Shown: piece by piece, positions 9,812-19,347 of the stretch
Position numbering within the stretch: position 1 is the stretch's first letter
Layout: each line of letters begins with the position of its first letter
Assembly (NCBI GenBank): GCA_003280025.1
Contig: QCGD01000002.1
Span: 40,835-104,834 of the forward strand
Direction: 5' to 3'
Source: Prochlorococcus sp. AG-363-P06
GTDB lineage: Bacteria; Cyanobacteriota; Cyanobacteriia; PCC-6307; Cyanobiaceae
DNA: 64,000 nucleotides
Notes under the pieces: model-generated
Database searches by the model: none
What the model saw: the letters and a program-made list of their open reading frames with translations, nothing else
Told to the model about the DNA's origin: nothing
Made by a program: the position numbers and the translations under genes

Positions 9812-10080
9812 AGAATTTCTTCTAATTCATTAATTTGTGAATGAGTAACAAGGGAGAATAAAGGAATACTTTCATCACCATCGCCAACCTTAACATTTAT
9901 GGCATTTAAGCTAATTTTTGCAGCTTCTAGGGGGCCTTTATTTATATTGCTTATACATTCAATCGCTAGATTCCTTGCTAAACCAGCATCTCCAAGATAT
10001 AGATTCCAATTTTCTATTTTTATAAAAATCTGTTCTGAAATAATATTTTCTAAATCACTTATTAGTATCTGATGATCCAT
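9790..10080 (-). CDS. Small cyanobacterial protein, DUF3181-like
   Basis: This 96-residue soluble protein has the pattern WNLYLGDAGLARNLA near residues 26-40, then VKVGDGDESIPLFSLV and a C-terminal acidic helix. The pattern resembles the DUF3181 family found in cyanobacteria; the assignment is from memory and tentative. No catalytic motif is recognised. It begins 8 bases after the stop of the small membrane protein at 10088-10339 and probably shares its transcript. Its 3' end overlaps murJ in antisense. Confidence 0.6.
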   Translation of the reverse strand: MDHQILISDLENIISEQIFIKIENWNLYLGDAGLARNLAIECISNINKGPLEAAKISLNAINVKVGDGDESIPLFSLVTHSQINELEEILQNLLDK

Positions 10081-10087
10081 AATAAAT

Positions 10088-10339
10088 TCAGCTTGATTGT
10101 TTTTCCAGATCCTTAGGTTTTTTTATAAATACGAAAATTAGATGGGTTCCGAGGCCAACTGACCAGAGAATTGCAAAGTTGTTAAAAAAAGCTAATTCAT
10201 ACTTAATTTCTTTGAAAAGCCAAGTCCCACTAATTACAGCAGTAAATATCATGCAATGAATGACAAAATTTACTATTCGAGAGAAATGCTTGTAAGTAGG
10301 ATCTTCTTTATCACCATTTCCGTACCATTTAATAGGCAT
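10088..10339 (-). CDS. Small two-helix membrane protein, unknown function
   Basis: This 83-residue protein has two hydrophobic helices, about residues 22-42 (IVNFVIHCMIFTAVISGTW) and 50-71 (FNNFAILWSVGLGTHLIFVF), joined by a short charged loop, with a polar Lys-rich tail. This hairpin design is common among small cyanobacterial membrane proteins. I do not recognise the family. It probably forms a two-gene unit with the DUF3181-like gene downstream, 7 bp away. Confidence 0.65.
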   Translation of the reverse strand: MPIKWYGNGDKEDPTYKHFSRIVNFVIHCMIFTAVISGTWLFKEIKYELAFFNNFAILWSVGLGTHLIFVFIKKPKDLEKQSS

Positions 10340-10428
10340 AATTAGAAAATTGAGATTGTTAATAATAGATATTTTACCTGAATTCTAGTTGACTAAAAGA
10401 CCCAAAAACAGAGATATTACATAAATAT

Positions 10429-10502
10429 GCGCCTGTAGCTCAGTGGATTAGAGCACCTGACTACGGATCAGGGTGTCGGGAGTTCGAATCTCTCCAGGCG
10501 CG
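10429..10502 (+). tRNA. tRNA-Arg (anticodon ACG)
   Basis: A full cloverleaf can be drawn. The acceptor stem GCGCCTG pairs with CAGGCGC, the anticodon stem-loop CCTGACTACGGATCAGG gives anticodon ACG, and the T arm contains GTTCGAATC. The discriminator base is G at 10502, and CCA is not encoded. The first anticodon base A is expected to be deaminated to inosine to read CGN codons. Confidence 0.97.
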
Positions 10503-10580
10503 TTTAAAATTATGAAACATTTTTTTTATATTTTTCTAAAAAATATCGTTTATATTTAATCTAAAACTTATCTAAATCTA

Positions 10581-11852
10581 ATGAATATCCTTCAAGATCT
10601 TTTAGAAAGCGATCCAATAATATCTAACCTAATTAATTCTGAAAAAAACAGACAAGAAACTCACCTAGAACTAATAGCTAGCGAAAATTTTGCATCAATG
10701 GCAGTCATGCAAGCACAAGGTTCAGTATTAACTAATAAATATGCTGAGGGACTTCCGCAAAAAAGATATTACGGAGGTTGTGAATTTGTTGATGAGATAG
10801 AAGAATTAGCTATTGATAGAGCCAAACAACTATTTAATGCAGACTGGGCTAATGTTCAACCTCATAGTGGTGCACAAGCAAATGCAGCTGTTTTTTTAAG
10901 TTTACTTAATCCTGGCGAGACTATTTTGGGGATGGATTTATCTCATGGTGGACATTTAACTCATGGCTCACCAGTAAATATGAGCGGAAAGTGGTTTAAT
11001 GCCGTTCACTATGGAGTTGATGAAAACACACAAAAATTAAATTTTAATAAAATTAGGGAGATTGCATTAGCGACAAAACCCAAGTTAATTATCTGTGGAT
11101 ATTCTGCTTATCCAAGAACTATTGACTTTGAATCATTCAGAAAAATTGCTGATGAAGTTGGAGCTTACCTAATGGCTGACATTGCTCACATAGCTGGACT
11201 TGTAGCAAGTAAACTTCACCCTAATCCAATTCCTCACTGTGATGTAGTTACCACAACAACTCATAAAACTTTAAGAGGACCAAGAGGAGGGCTCATTTTA
11301 TGTAAAGATAAAGAGTTTGGAAAGAAATTGGATAAATCTGTTTTCCCAGGAACTCAGGGTGGTCCTTTAGAACATATTATTGCTGCCAAAGCTGTTGCAT
11401 TTGGAGAAGCTTTACATCCAAATTTCGTTAATTATTCAAAACAAGTTATAAAAAATGCGAAAGTTCTAGCTTTGACTTTACTCAATAGAGGTATTGATAT
11501 TGTAAGTGGAGGGACAGATAACCATATTGTTTTACTTGATCTGAGAAGCATAAATATGACAGGGAAAGTCGCTGACTTACTTGTAAGTGAAGTCAATATC
11601 ACAGCGAATAAAAATACTGTACCCTTTGATCCAGAATCTCCCTTCGTAACAAGTGGTTTAAGATTAGGAACTGCAGCATTAACTACCAGAGGATTTAGTG
11701 AAGATGCCTTTAATGAAGTTGGGGAAATTATTGCAGATAGATTACTAAATCCCGATAATTTATCAATCGAAAAGAAATGCAAAGAAAGAGTTTTAGCTTT
11801 GTGTAATCGTTTCCCTCTTTATGAAGGCAAGCTTGAATCATCCATCAAATAA
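10581..11852 (+). CDS. glyA: Serine hydroxymethyltransferase
   Basis: GlyA interconverts serine and glycine with transfer of a one-carbon unit to tetrahydrofolate, using PLP. The 423 residues match the family. Visible hallmarks are [32 protein letters not shown], the glycine-rich HSGAQANA region, and the PLP-lysine motif [15 protein letters not shown]. It lies 78 bp after tRNA-Arg and overlaps the start of cinA by 32 bases, suggesting coupled translation. It may also serve photorespiratory glycine metabolism. Confidence 0.98.
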   Translation: MNILQDLLESDPIISNLINSEKNRQETHLELIASENFASMAVMQAQGSVLTNKYAEGLPQKRYYGGCEFVDEIEELAIDRAKQLFNADWANVQPHSGAQANAAVFLSLLNPGETILGMDLSHGGHLTHGSPVNMSGKWFNAVHYGVDENTQKLNFNKIREIALATKPKLIICGYSAYPRTIDFESFRKIADEVGAYLMADIAHIAGLVASKLHPNPIPHCDVVTTTTHKTLRGPRGGLILCKDKEFGKKLDKSVFPGTQGGPLEHIIAAKAVAFGEALHPNFVNYSKQVIKNAKVLALTLLNRGIDIVSGGTDNHIVLLDLRSINMTGKVADLLVSEVNITANKNTVPFDPESPFVTSGLRLGTAALTTRGFSEDAFNEVGEIIADRLLNPDNLSIEKKCKERVLALCNRFPLYEGKLESSIK

Positions 11853-13122
11853 TTCCTATAGAAATGGAGTTGAAATTCTTTCTATTGGAACTGAATTACT
11901 ATTAGGAAATATTGTAAATACTAATGCGCAGTGGGTTTCTGAGCAGTTATCTTCATTGGGACTGAACCATTTCCGACAATCAACTGTCGGTGATAATTCC
12001 GAAAGGATAGGCAGCTTAGTTCAGGAAATCTCTTCAAGGAGTAACCTTCTCATTACAACAGGTGGCTTAGGACCTACTCCAGACGACTTAACTACTGAAG
12101 CAATAGCTAAATCTTTTAATGTTTCTCTTTTTGAAAGGGAATATTTGTGGGAGCAAATGAAACAAAAACTTTCAAATTCAAAATTAAAGGATGATTCTTC
12201 TAGCTTAAGAAAACAATGTTTTTTCCCTCAAGATGCTCAAATCATTAATAATCCTCGAGGTACTGCTCCTGGAATGATTTGGGAACCAATAAAAGGATTT
12301 ACTATTCTTACTTTCCCTGGAGTACCAAGTGAATTAAAAGCTATGTGGAAAGAAAGTGCCTTTGAATTTATTCAAAACAAATTTTCCGATGGTTTTGTCT
12401 TCTTCTCAAATACTCTTAAATTTTCAGGTATCGGGGAATCCACTCTTTCAGAAAAAATTGATAATTTGTTAAAACTTAAAAATCCCACTGTTGCTCCATA
12501 TGCAAACTTAGGAGAAGTGAAACTTAGAATAACCGCTAAAGCTAAAAACTTATCGGAAGCAAAAGAAATAATTGAACCTGTAAAAGCAAAATTAAAAGAA
12601 GAGTTTTCAAAATTTATTTTTGGAGAAAATGAGGATAATTTAGCGAGTGTTTTAATAAAGGAATTAAAAAAGAGAAAAGAAACTCTTGTTTTTGCAGAAT
12701 CTTGTACAGGAGGCCTACTATCTTCATCAATGACTTCTATATCAGGATCATCTGAAGTATTTAAGGGTAGTATTATTTCCTATAGTAATGAACTCAAAAA
12801 GTCATTATTAAATATTTCCGAAGATCAACTTAAAAGGTATGGAGCTGTCTCTAAAGAGGTTGCTGAAGCTATGTCAATTAATGTAAAAGAAAAACTGTCT
12901 GCTGATTGGGCAATCTCAATAAGTGGTATTGCTGGTCCTAATGGAGGTAGTAAAGAAAAACCTGTAGGGTTAGTATATATCTCCATTGCAGGACCAAAAA
13001 ATCAAATTACCAATATCAAGAAAATATTTAACTCAACCAGAAACAGAGTAGAGATTCAAACACTAAGTGTAAATGTGTCTTTGAACAGTCTCAGATTAAT
13101 CTTATTATCTAATAGTAAGTAA
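11821..13122 (+). CDS. cinA: CinA-family protein: MoCF-like domain plus PncC amidase domain
   Basis: The 433 residues carry both CinA domains. The N-terminal molybdopterin-binding-like domain (COG1058) shows [21 protein letters not shown] and [15 protein letters not shown]. The C-terminal nicotinamide-nucleotide amidase (PncC) domain shows [14 protein letters not shown] and [10 protein letters not shown]. Family knowledge links it to ADP-ribose and NMN recycling in the NAD cycle. The only ATG that keeps the whole N-terminal domain is at 11821, inside glyA, giving a 32-base overlap. A later non-ATG start cannot be excluded. leuC follows closely. Confidence 0.92.
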   Translation: MKASLNHPSNNSYRNGVEILSIGTELLLGNIVNTNAQWVSEQLSSLGLNHFRQSTVGDNSERIGSLVQEISSRSNLLITTGGLGPTPDDLTTEAIAKSFNVSLFEREYLWEQMKQKLSNSKLKDDSSSLRKQCFFPQDAQIINNPRGTAPGMIWEPIKGFTILTFPGVPSELKAMWKESAFEFIQNKFSDGFVFFSNTLKFSGIGESTLSEKIDNLLKLKNPTVAPYANLGEVKLRITAKAKNLSEAKEIIEPVKAKLKEEFSKFIFGENEDNLASVLIKELKKRKETLVFAESCTGGLLSSSMTSISGSSEVFKGSIISYSNELKKSLLNISEDQLKRYGAVSKEVAEAMSINVKEKLSADWAISISGIAGPNGGSKEKPVGLVYISIAGPKNQITNIKKIFNSTRNRVEIQTLSVNVSLNSLRLILLSNSK

Positions 13123-13135
13123 CCTGTTTTTGCAA

Positions 13136-14545
13136 GTGAGTCAGAATACCTTATTTGATAAAGTTTGGGATTTACACAAAGTTTCCAGTCTTCCTGGAGG
13201 CTCTGATCAACTTTTTATTGGTCTTCACCTCATCCATGAAGTTACCAGTCCACAAGCATTCGGTGCATTAAAAGACAAAAATTTAAAAGTAAAATTTCCC
13301 AATAGAACCGTTGCCACTGTAGATCATATTGTACCTACAGATAATCAAAGCAGGCCTTTTAAAGATAATCTTGCAGAACAAATGATTGAAACACTTGAAA
13401 GGAATTGTATAGAGCAAAAAATAAAATTTTTTAATATTGGTAGTGGAAATCAAGGAATAGTTCATGTCGTTGCTCCGGAATTAGGCCTAACCCAACCAGG
13501 TATGACAATCGCTTGTGGAGATTCACATACATCAACACATGGAGCCTTTGGCGCAATTGCTTTTGGAATCGGGACAAGTCAAGTAAGAGATGTCCTTGCA
13601 AGTCAAACAATAGCCATGAATAAACTTAAAGTAAGGCAGATTTGGTGCGAAGAAAAACTATCAAATGGGGTTTATGCTAAGGATTTAGTACTTCATATAA
13701 TTAATCGACTTGGAGTAAAGGCTGGAGTAGGTTTTGCTTATGAATTCGCCGGGCCCGCAATAAGTGCATTATCAATGGAAGAAAGAATGACAATATGCAA
13801 TATGTCTATTGAAGGAGGCGCTAGATGCGGTTACGTAAATCCTGATGAAACAACCTTCCGGTATATAAAAGAAAGATTATGTGCGCCTAAAAATAAAAAT
13901 TGGGACAAAGCGGTTAAATGGTGGCAATCATTAAAAAGCGATGAAAATTCTATTTATGATGATGTAATTAAATTAGATGCTTCAAAAGTAGAACCTACTG
14001 TAACCTGGGGAATTACTCCGGGTCAGAGTATAGGCATAAATCAACAAATACCTCATTTGGAGGATTTACCCCTAAATGACCAATTTATTGCTGAGGAGGC
14101 TTATGAATATATGGGTTTCAAGCCAGGGCAATCAATAAAAGATACTCCTATAGATGTTTGTTTCATAGGTAGTTGCACAAATGGCAGAATGAGTGACTTA
14201 AGAGTTGCAGCTAATGTATTGCGACATCAAAAAGTATCTAAAAAAGTAAAAGCTTTTGTAGTACCTGGTTCAGAGAAGGTGGCCAATGAAGCAAAACAAG
14301 AAGGTATTGATAAAATATTTAAGGATGCTGGATTTCAATGGAGAGAGCCAGGCTGTTCAATGTGTTTGGCAATGAATTCAGACAAACTAATAGGTAATCA
14401 AGTTAGTGCTAGTTCTAGTAATAGAAATTTCAAAGGGAGGCAAGGATCTCCCAAAGGTAGGACTCTTCTCATGAGCCCAGCGATGGTTGCTGCTGCTGCA
14501 ATTAATGGGAAAGTAAGTGACGTGAGGGAATTTATAAACAAATGA
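13136..14545 (+). CDS. leuC: 3-isopropylmalate dehydratase large subunit
   Basis: LeuC and LeuD isomerise 2- to 3-isopropylmalate in leucine synthesis. From a GTG at 13136 the protein is 469 residues, beginning [15 protein letters not shown], the usual N-terminus; a TTG two codons earlier (13130) is the alternative. Cluster-binding cysteines are visible in [13 protein letters not shown] and in the CxxC of GCSMCLAMN. The aconitase-type [13 protein letters not shown] motif is present. It overlaps leuD by four bases (ATGA), typical of translational coupling of the two subunits. Confidence 0.97.
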   Translation: MSQNTLFDKVWDLHKVSSLPGGSDQLFIGLHLIHEVTSPQAFGALKDKNLKVKFPNRTVATVDHIVPTDNQSRPFKDNLAEQMIETLERNCIEQKIKFFNIGSGNQGIVHVVAPELGLTQPGMTIACGDSHTSTHGAFGAIAFGIGTSQVRDVLASQTIAMNKLKVRQIWCEEKLSNGVYAKDLVLHIINRLGVKAGVGFAYEFAGPAISALSMEERMTICNMSIEGGARCGYVNPDETTFRYIKERLCAPKNKNWDKAVKWWQSLKSDENSIYDDVIKLDASKVEPTVTWGITPGQSIGINQQIPHLEDLPLNDQFIAEEAYEYMGFKPGQSIKDTPIDVCFIGSCTNGRMSDLRVAANVLRHQKVSKKVKAFVVPGSEKVANEAKQEGIDKIFKDAGFQWREPGCSMCLAMNSDKLIGNQVSASSSNRNFKGRQGSPKGRTLLMSPAMVAAAAINGKVSDVREFINK

Positions 14546-15165
14546 ACCAAGAATTCAAACCGCCAAGAGGAAAAATTTCCCAAATAAAAGGGAAATGCAT
14601 CTCATTAATTGGTAATGACATTGATACAGATCGAATCATTCCTGCTCGTTTCTTAAAGTGTATTAATTTTGATTCATTGGGCGAATCAGTTTTTGAAGAT
14701 GATAGAGAACTTTTAAGAGGGAAGCATCCCTTCGATAAAGAGGAAAGCAAAGATGCCTCAATACTAATTGTCAATAGCAATTTTGGATGTGGATCAAGCA
14801 GGGAACATGCTCCACAGGCACTGATGAGATGGGGTATAAAAGCAATAATTGGAGAAAGTTTTGCTGAAATTTTTTATAGTAATTGTATAGCAATTGGAAT
14901 TCCATGTTTTACTCTACCTAAAAATTCAATAAAAGATATTCAAAAATATAACGATAACAAAAATCTATTCTTAGAAATTGACATTGAAAATTCCTTCGCA
15001 AAATCAAAAGATTTAAATTTTAAACTTGAGATTAAAGAGAGCTCAAGAAAAATGTTTTTATCAGGAGAATGGGATGCAACTTCAACTCTACTTGAGAATG
15101 AGAAGCTAATTGAAAATAAATTTAATGATTTACCCTATTTGAAGTTTAATTCTAATTACTTATAA
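14542..15165 (+). CDS. leuD: 3-isopropylmalate dehydratase small subunit
   Basis: The 207 residues match the small subunit that carries the swivel domain. Hallmarks are [15 protein letters not shown] and [15 protein letters not shown] near residues 77-92, followed by [11 protein letters not shown]. It partners with the LeuC encoded immediately upstream, with ATG and stop overlapping. The 3' end abuts the convergent LptD-like gene with no spacing. Confidence 0.96.
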   Translation: MNQEFKPPRGKISQIKGKCISLIGNDIDTDRIIPARFLKCINFDSLGESVFEDDRELLRGKHPFDKEESKDASILIVNSNFGCGSSREHAPQALMRWGIKAIIGESFAEIFYSNCIAIGIPCFTLPKNSIKDIQKYNDNKNLFLEIDIENSFAKSKDLNFKLEIKESSRKMFLSGEWDATSTLLENEKLIENKFNDLPYLKFNSNYL

Positions 15166-17181
15166 CTATTTAAATCCAAATAGACTAAAAGAAATTCCCC
15201 CTGATTGATCATGAGGTTGATAAAAGATTCCAAATTCATATGATCTTTTTTTCCAATTTAATGAGATTTTAGAATTTATAAATTCACCATAATCCTCTGA
15301 ATCACTAGTAAAATCTAATGTTCCTTTACTTTTGAGAACAACAGGTCCAAACAACTGCTGATCAAAAGCAATATCTAAGGTAAATTGGTCATAATTTTGG
15401 TCAAATTTAAACACACTATATCCACTTTTAAATTTATAAAAAGGCAAAATACTAATGCGAGTATAATCAAAAGTTTTATTTTTTAAATTACCCAAGATTA
15501 GTTCTGGACCTAAACCCAAACCTAAATATTCCTGATGAGCTCCATCTTCATAGAAAGAATATGATGCTTCTAATTTTGTCTGAAGATTCAATCCTTTGGT
15601 AATTGGTTTAGGAATATATTTATATGAAGTGTCAATAGATTTATTTTTAGGTCCTTCAAAACTAATTGGTAATTGCTTATCAAGGGAATAAAACAAGTGG
15701 CCTTTCAAGTTAGTTACTAAATTTTTAGTATTTAGAGCCTCTGCCGTTATATTCGCTAAACCTAAAGATATAAATTCTGTATTTTTAAAACCGTTAACTA
15801 CCCAACTATTTTCTTTCTCTAATTTTGAACCAAAACCTCTGTAAATTTCTGCTTCACCCAATGAACCATTCCAAACCCTTTCCCTATAAAGTCCATAAAA
15901 ACTTTTATCCCATTTTGAATTTAGAAAATTCATTTCTTTTTTCAAAGAAGTTTTTAATCTAAATGCATCAGAAAATTTATTCATATCAAAAGAATTAATA
16001 TTCTTTTCTATTTCTAAATCCCAATTATTTATTGGGCCTTTTATCTGGGCATTTAGAGCAAAATAATCTTTCAAACTTGTATTGCGTTTAACCTTCTCTG
16101 AAGTTATTGAATCATCCTTCTTGACAAAACTTTTTGTATTACCTCTTAATGAGCGCTGAATTAAAAATTGCGGCTCTAAATCAATAATAAAATCATCAAA
16201 AATATCTATCGAATTAAATTTTCTACCAATAAAAAATCCATCCTTATCTAAATTGTCATATCCAAAGGTCCATCTATTATCAACATCAAAGAATTCTTTC
16301 GAAGTATTTAAGGTTCTTTCTCCTAACCAAAAAGGGATTGAAACTTTTTCATCAAAAATTAAATAATTTAACGCAGTCTTAAATCTTACTTTTTCTCCAG
16401 TAGGAATAGCTTCTAATGAATTAATTACTATCTTAACTTGTTTTAATTCAAGTAAATCATTACTAAATACTGCTTTTTTACTTCTCCATTTTGTTCCATC
16501 TATAGTCATTTTATCTGTGAAAAACATCCAATTTTCAACCTTCCCAGGTGTATTCAATACTTCACTTTTTTCGAAATCTAGTAAATTTTCTAACTTATTA
16601 ATATCTGAAAGGCTTAAATTTGAGTATAAATCGTCGATAAATGTAGCAGAATTTATGGAACCTTTAACATCTAATAAATATCCTTTTTTACTAATAAAAC
16701 TGTACTCTAATTGTGAAATTTTAAAGATTTGATCTCCTAATATTAAAACTATGTTTCCTTTTGCACTGATTTTTTTATTTAACTTATCGTAAATTAGGCT
16801 ATCAGCTTTAAGAAATATTCCTTTATAGGAAACTGAAACATTCCCTTGAGCAGACAATATATTATTTAGTTCAGATTGTACATCAGATTGAATAATTAAC
16901 TCTTTTTTCTTTTCAGAATAACTAACTAAAAGCGGTAGAGAGTAATTTTCGAAATCTAAATCTTGTTTTAAATATTCCCTAAAATTTATTTTTTTTTGAG
17001 TAATAAAATAATCAGAAGAAGGTGATTTAAGATCTTTAAAATCCCTATAATCAATAAACTGATCAATTAATCTTTTTTTACTATAATTATTTTTATTAAA
17101 GTCAGAAGTTTTCCCTAGAGGGATAAAGTTGATTAACAAAAAAATGGGTAATATGACTTTTTGAGAAATTCCTGAAATCAA
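15166..17181 (-). CDS. LptD/OstA-like outer-membrane protein (DUF3769-type)
   Basis: This 671-residue protein has an N-terminal signal-like segment (about residues 4-24). An OstA-like periplasmic part follows, with repeated beta motifs (ELNNILSAQGNVSVSYKGI, KISAKGNIVLILG, residues ~100-150). The long C-terminal half is rich in alternating hydrophobic residues and aromatic ends, compatible with a beta-barrel, and finishes with a Phe-containing strand (SFSLFGFK). The layout matches cyanobacterial LptD-like proteins annotated as DUF3769, which insert lipopolysaccharide into the outer membrane. The family name is from memory. It faces leuD and sits upstream of psbI. Confidence 0.75.
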   Translation of the reverse strand: MISGISQKVILPIFLLINFIPLGKTSDFNKNNYSKKRLIDQFIDYRDFKDLKSPSSDYFITQKKINFREYLKQDLDFENYSLPLLVSYSEKKKELIIQSDVQSELNNILSAQGNVSVSYKGIFLKADSLIYDKLNKKISAKGNIVLILGDQIFKISQLEYSFISKKGYLLDVKGSINSATFIDDLYSNLSLSDINKLENLLDFEKSEVLNTPGKVENWMFFTDKMTIDGTKWRSKKAVFSNDLLELKQVKIVINSLEAIPTGEKVRFKTALNYLIFDEKVSIPFWLGERTLNTSKEFFDVDNRWTFGYDNLDKDGFFIGRKFNSIDIFDDFIIDLEPQFLIQRSLRGNTKSFVKKDDSITSEKVKRNTSLKDYFALNAQIKGPINNWDLEIEKNINSFDMNKFSDAFRLKTSLKKEMNFLNSKWDKSFYGLYRERVWNGSLGEAEIYRGFGSKLEKENSWVVNGFKNTEFISLGLANITAEALNTKNLVTNLKGHLFYSLDKQLPISFEGPKNKSIDTSYKYIPKPITKGLNLQTKLEASYSFYEDGAHQEYLGLGLGPELILGNLKNKTFDYTRISILPFYKFKSGYSVFKFDQNYDQFTLDIAFDQQLFGPVVLKSKGTLDFTSDSEDYGEFINSKISLNWKKRSYEFGIFYQPHDQSGGISFSLFGFK

Positions 17182-17199
17182 TTGAATTAAACTAAAAAA

Positions 17200-17328
17200 T
17201 TAATCTTGAGGACTCTCCAAATCTTTTCTATTAGGTGTTCTAGTTGGATCACTTGCTAAAAATCCGAATAGAAATATTCCTATAAAGAAAAAGACGATAG
17301 TGTAAACAGAAATTTTAAGGGCAAGCAT
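17200..17328 (-). CDS. psbI: Photosystem II protein PsbI
   Basis: This 42-residue protein has one transmembrane helix (about residues 5-25, [19 protein letters not shown]). It is followed by the family signature [14 protein letters not shown]. PsbI binds near D1 and the chlorophyll Z site early in photosystem II assembly. The ATG is at 17328 and the stop at 17200. It is shorter than usual gene-calling cut-offs and easily missed. psbN and psbH are neighbours. Confidence 0.95.
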   Translation of the reverse strand: MLALKISVYTIVFFFIGIFLFGFLASDPTRTPNRKDLESPQD

Positions 17329-17440
17329 GGAAATTACGAGTGCTGACAGATTTATATCTTAGTAAAGATATATTTAATTTATGTTAAAAGGTTTACTTTT
17401 TGTATTTTTGGTAAATTTTGAAATACTTTATATTAAAAAA

Positions 17441-17593
17441 TTAATCATCATGGTCATCCCAAGGATCTGTAAGTTTTGCCGCCTTGGGGCCAAAAGCAGT
17501 CCAGAGGCCAAAACCTGTTAAAGCTAAAAGAATTACCAGAACTGTTACCGCCATAGTAAGAGCCGGATCTGGAGCTGATGATAAAGTTTGCAT
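17441..17593 (-). CDS. psbN: PsbN, photosystem II assembly protein
   Basis: The frame encodes 50 residues. One hydrophobic helix (about 14-31, MAVTVLVILLALTGFGLW) is followed by TAFGPKAAKLTDPWDDHDD, the PsbN signature. PsbN is needed for assembly and repair of photosystem II but is not a stable subunit. As in other cyanobacteria and chloroplasts it is divergent from psbH, with 80 bp between the two starts. That gap holds an 18-bp palindrome. Confidence 0.95.
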   Translation of the reverse strand: MQTLSSAPDPALTMAVTVLVILLALTGFGLWTAFGPKAAKLTDPWDDHDD

Positions 17594-17621
17594 CAATTTT
17601 GCTAAGTTTGTAAACAATTTA

Positions 17622-17639
17622 TGTATAAGTTCTTATACA
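17622..17639. promoter_or_regulatory. 18-bp perfect palindrome between psbN and psbH
   Basis: TGTATAAG (17622-17629) and CTTATACA (17632-17639) are exact inverted copies separated by TT. It lies 28 bp upstream of psbN and 34 bp upstream of psbH. It could be a dimeric regulator site, or overlapping TATA-like -10 elements for both directions; TATACA/TATAAG each resemble a -10 box. No known regulator consensus is matched exactly. Confidence 0.5.
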
Positions 17640-17673
17640 ATAGCGAAATAATATTCGATTTAGTGAATTCATC

Positions 17674-17865
17674 ATGGGTCAAAAAACTCCTTTAGGAAGT
17701 CTTTTAAAAGCAATTGGAAATTCAGGTCAAGGGAAAGTTGTTCCTGGATGGGGAGCTGCTCCTGTTATGACTATTATTGGTGTACTTCTTTTAGTTTTCC
17801 TTGTAATTATGCTCCAAATTTATAATCAATCTGTACTATTACAGGGTTTCTCTGTAGATTGGTAG
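17674..17865 (+). CDS. psbH: Photosystem II protein PsbH
   Basis: This 63-residue single-helix protein has a polar N-terminus ([16 protein letters not shown]) followed by [13 protein letters not shown] and a transmembrane helix (about 31-49). It ends with the conserved [15 protein letters not shown]. PsbH stabilises CP47 and the QB site region. The length matches cyanobacterial PsbH. It is divergent from psbN, and a 200-bp AT-rich gap with no gene separates it from pth. Confidence 0.97.
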   Translation: MGQKTPLGSLLKAIGNSGQGKVVPGWGAAPVMTIIGVLLLVFLVIMLQIYNQSVLLQGFSVDW

Positions 17866-18065
17866 ATTGCAACGGTAATTAACCTTCTATAACTGAATAA
17901 TTAAATTGCTTTAATAATCTAGTCCAATCTAGCTAAATAATTATTAGTAATTTTAAATTTAATAGTAAATTTAATTTGCTTATATTTTTTATACTCAATA
18001 TAAATTGAAGTTTTCATAATCTTCTCAATTTATAATTCTCAATAATATTGAAGTTTAAAAATTTC

Positions 18066-18668
18066 ATGCATGAAAAATACATAATTGGTTTAGGTAATCC
18101 TGGGAAAGAATATGTAAATAGCAGACATAATATTGGGTTTTTATTACTTAAAAATCTTTCAAACAAATATGACTCAAATTTTACATTAAAAAATAAGCTT
18201 AAAAGTTGGTGCTCAGAATTCAAGATCAATAATTTTACCTACAGATTATTTTTACCTAACACCTATATGAATCACAGCGGTGATGCTGTAAGAGCAATAG
18301 TTGACTGGTATAAAATTGATCTAGATCAGCTTTATATCGTAGTTGATGATATAGATCTACCTCTTGGGAAGATCAGATATAGAAAAAAAGGTAGTTCAGG
18401 AGGGCACAATGGACTTAGAAGTATAATTGAAAAATTGCAAACTGAAAATTTTAATAGAATTAGAGTTGGGATAGGCGCTCCTAAATCAATTAAAACAACT
18501 AATAATTTCAATACTATTTCCCATGTATTAGGTAATATTTCTTCAGAAGAAAAATTAATTTTGGATAAAGTTTATAAGCAAGTAATCGAATCACTGGAAC
18601 AATTAAATACTAAAAAAGAAGATTATATTATTAGTAAATTAAATTCTTTCAATAAAGAAGTGATTTAA
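18066..18668 (+). CDS. pth: Peptidyl-tRNA hydrolase
   Basis: Pth recycles tRNA from peptidyl-tRNA released by stalled ribosomes. From the ATG at 18066 it has 200 residues; a TTG at 18048 would add six and is less likely. Motifs are GLGNPGKEYVNSRHNIGF (the catalytic His is in this block), FLPNTYMNHSG, the catalytic Asp in VVDDIDLPLGKIR, and GSSGGHNGLRSI. The following small gene begins 3 bp after the stop and probably shares the transcript. Confidence 0.96.
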   Translation: MHEKYIIGLGNPGKEYVNSRHNIGFLLLKNLSNKYDSNFTLKNKLKSWCSEFKINNFTYRLFLPNTYMNHSGDAVRAIVDWYKIDLDQLYIVVDDIDLPLGKIRYRKKGSSGGHNGLRSIIEKLQTENFNRIRVGIGAPKSIKTTNNFNTISHVLGNISSEEKLILDKVYKQVIESLEQLNTKKEDYIISKLNSFNKEVI

Positions 18669-18671
18669 TAA

Positions 18672-18929
18672 ATGAGACCAAAACCAGAAACAACTGCTCA
18701 TGTAAGTGTAAAAGAATATTCTTTCTCCAAAAAACAAGTCAAAGGAATTGTTGAAGCAAGTGAGTTTAAATGGCAATTTACGTGGGCATTTGATAAGGGG
18801 GTTTTATATGTACAACCTCCTCTAGGAAGAGCCTTAATTGAAGATTCTTTATTAAGGTTTCTAGTAAAGAAAGATTATGAATTAGAAGCAGGTAATGAAT
18901 ATAAATTTACTATTTCAGCCAAGTTTTAA
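18672..18929 (+). CDS. Small cyanobacterial protein, DUF3146-like
   Basis: This 85-residue protein starts MRPKPETTAHVSVKEYSF. It continues with a beta-rich core (KWQFTWAFDKGVLYVQPPLGRALIED) and ends LEAGNEYKFTISAKF. The pattern matches what I remember of DUF3146, a cyanobacteria-specific family of unknown function. No catalytic residues are evident. It follows pth by 3 bp. Its last 20 bases overlap the convergent RuvC-like gene. Confidence 0.65.
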   Translation: MRPKPETTAHVSVKEYSFSKKQVKGIVEASEFKWQFTWAFDKGVLYVQPPLGRALIEDSLLRFLVKKDYELEAGNEYKFTISAKF

Positions 18930-19347
18930 TGGCTAGATTTTTATCAAAGGTGAATTTATCATGGCAAAAATCTTCTAAAATTATTAAGGCCGCAATAGCA
19001 TCTAGGTTTTTATTGATGATAAAGAACTCTCTAGGGATTAATTTTTTAAAACCCCTAATTGGAAAAAGTTCAAAATATCTTGCTTTTGCCCTATAAGTTG
19101 TATTTTTCTCTTCGCAAATAATTAAATCTTGTTTTATAAATTCAAGTTTTTCTATATTCTCTTTACTACTTGTACCATTACCAATAATAACTTTTGATAT
19201 ATCTTCAGCAGTTTTTAAATTCTTAACATATTCTTGCAACAATTCACTTCTAAGAATGATTGCTTGATAAACTTTTTTTTCTTTTATATCAACTAATACC
19301 AAGCCGCATTTAAATCTCCCAGGATCAATTGATATTAATTTAGACAT
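18910..19347 (-). CDS. RuvC/YqgF-like nuclease-fold protein
   Basis: The 145 residues begin LISIDPGRFKCGLVLVD, the first beta-hairpin and catalytic Asp of the RNase H-like RuvC/YqgF superfamily. A second acidic site may be the Glu in IICEEKNTTYRAKARYFE. A final Asp occurs in NLDAIAALIILE, matching the D-A-xx-A pattern of resolvases. Cyanobacterial homologues are often called resolvase-like, but the true substrate is unknown. Its ATG follows the DUF3084 stop with no gap, so it is translated from the ntcA-side transcript or a local one. Confidence 0.7.
   Translation of the reverse strand: MSKLISIDPGRFKCGLVLVDIKEKKVYQAIILRSELLQEYVKNLKTAEDISKVIIGNGTSSKENIEKLEFIKQDLIICEEKNTTYRAKARYFELFPIRGFKKLIPREFFIINKNLDAIAALIILEDFCHDKFTFDKNLAIKTWLK

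Noticed and set aside
17866..18065. Possible tatA or another small gene between psbH and pth
   Set aside because: No frame with a membrane helix and amphipathic segment; every frame is broken by stops.
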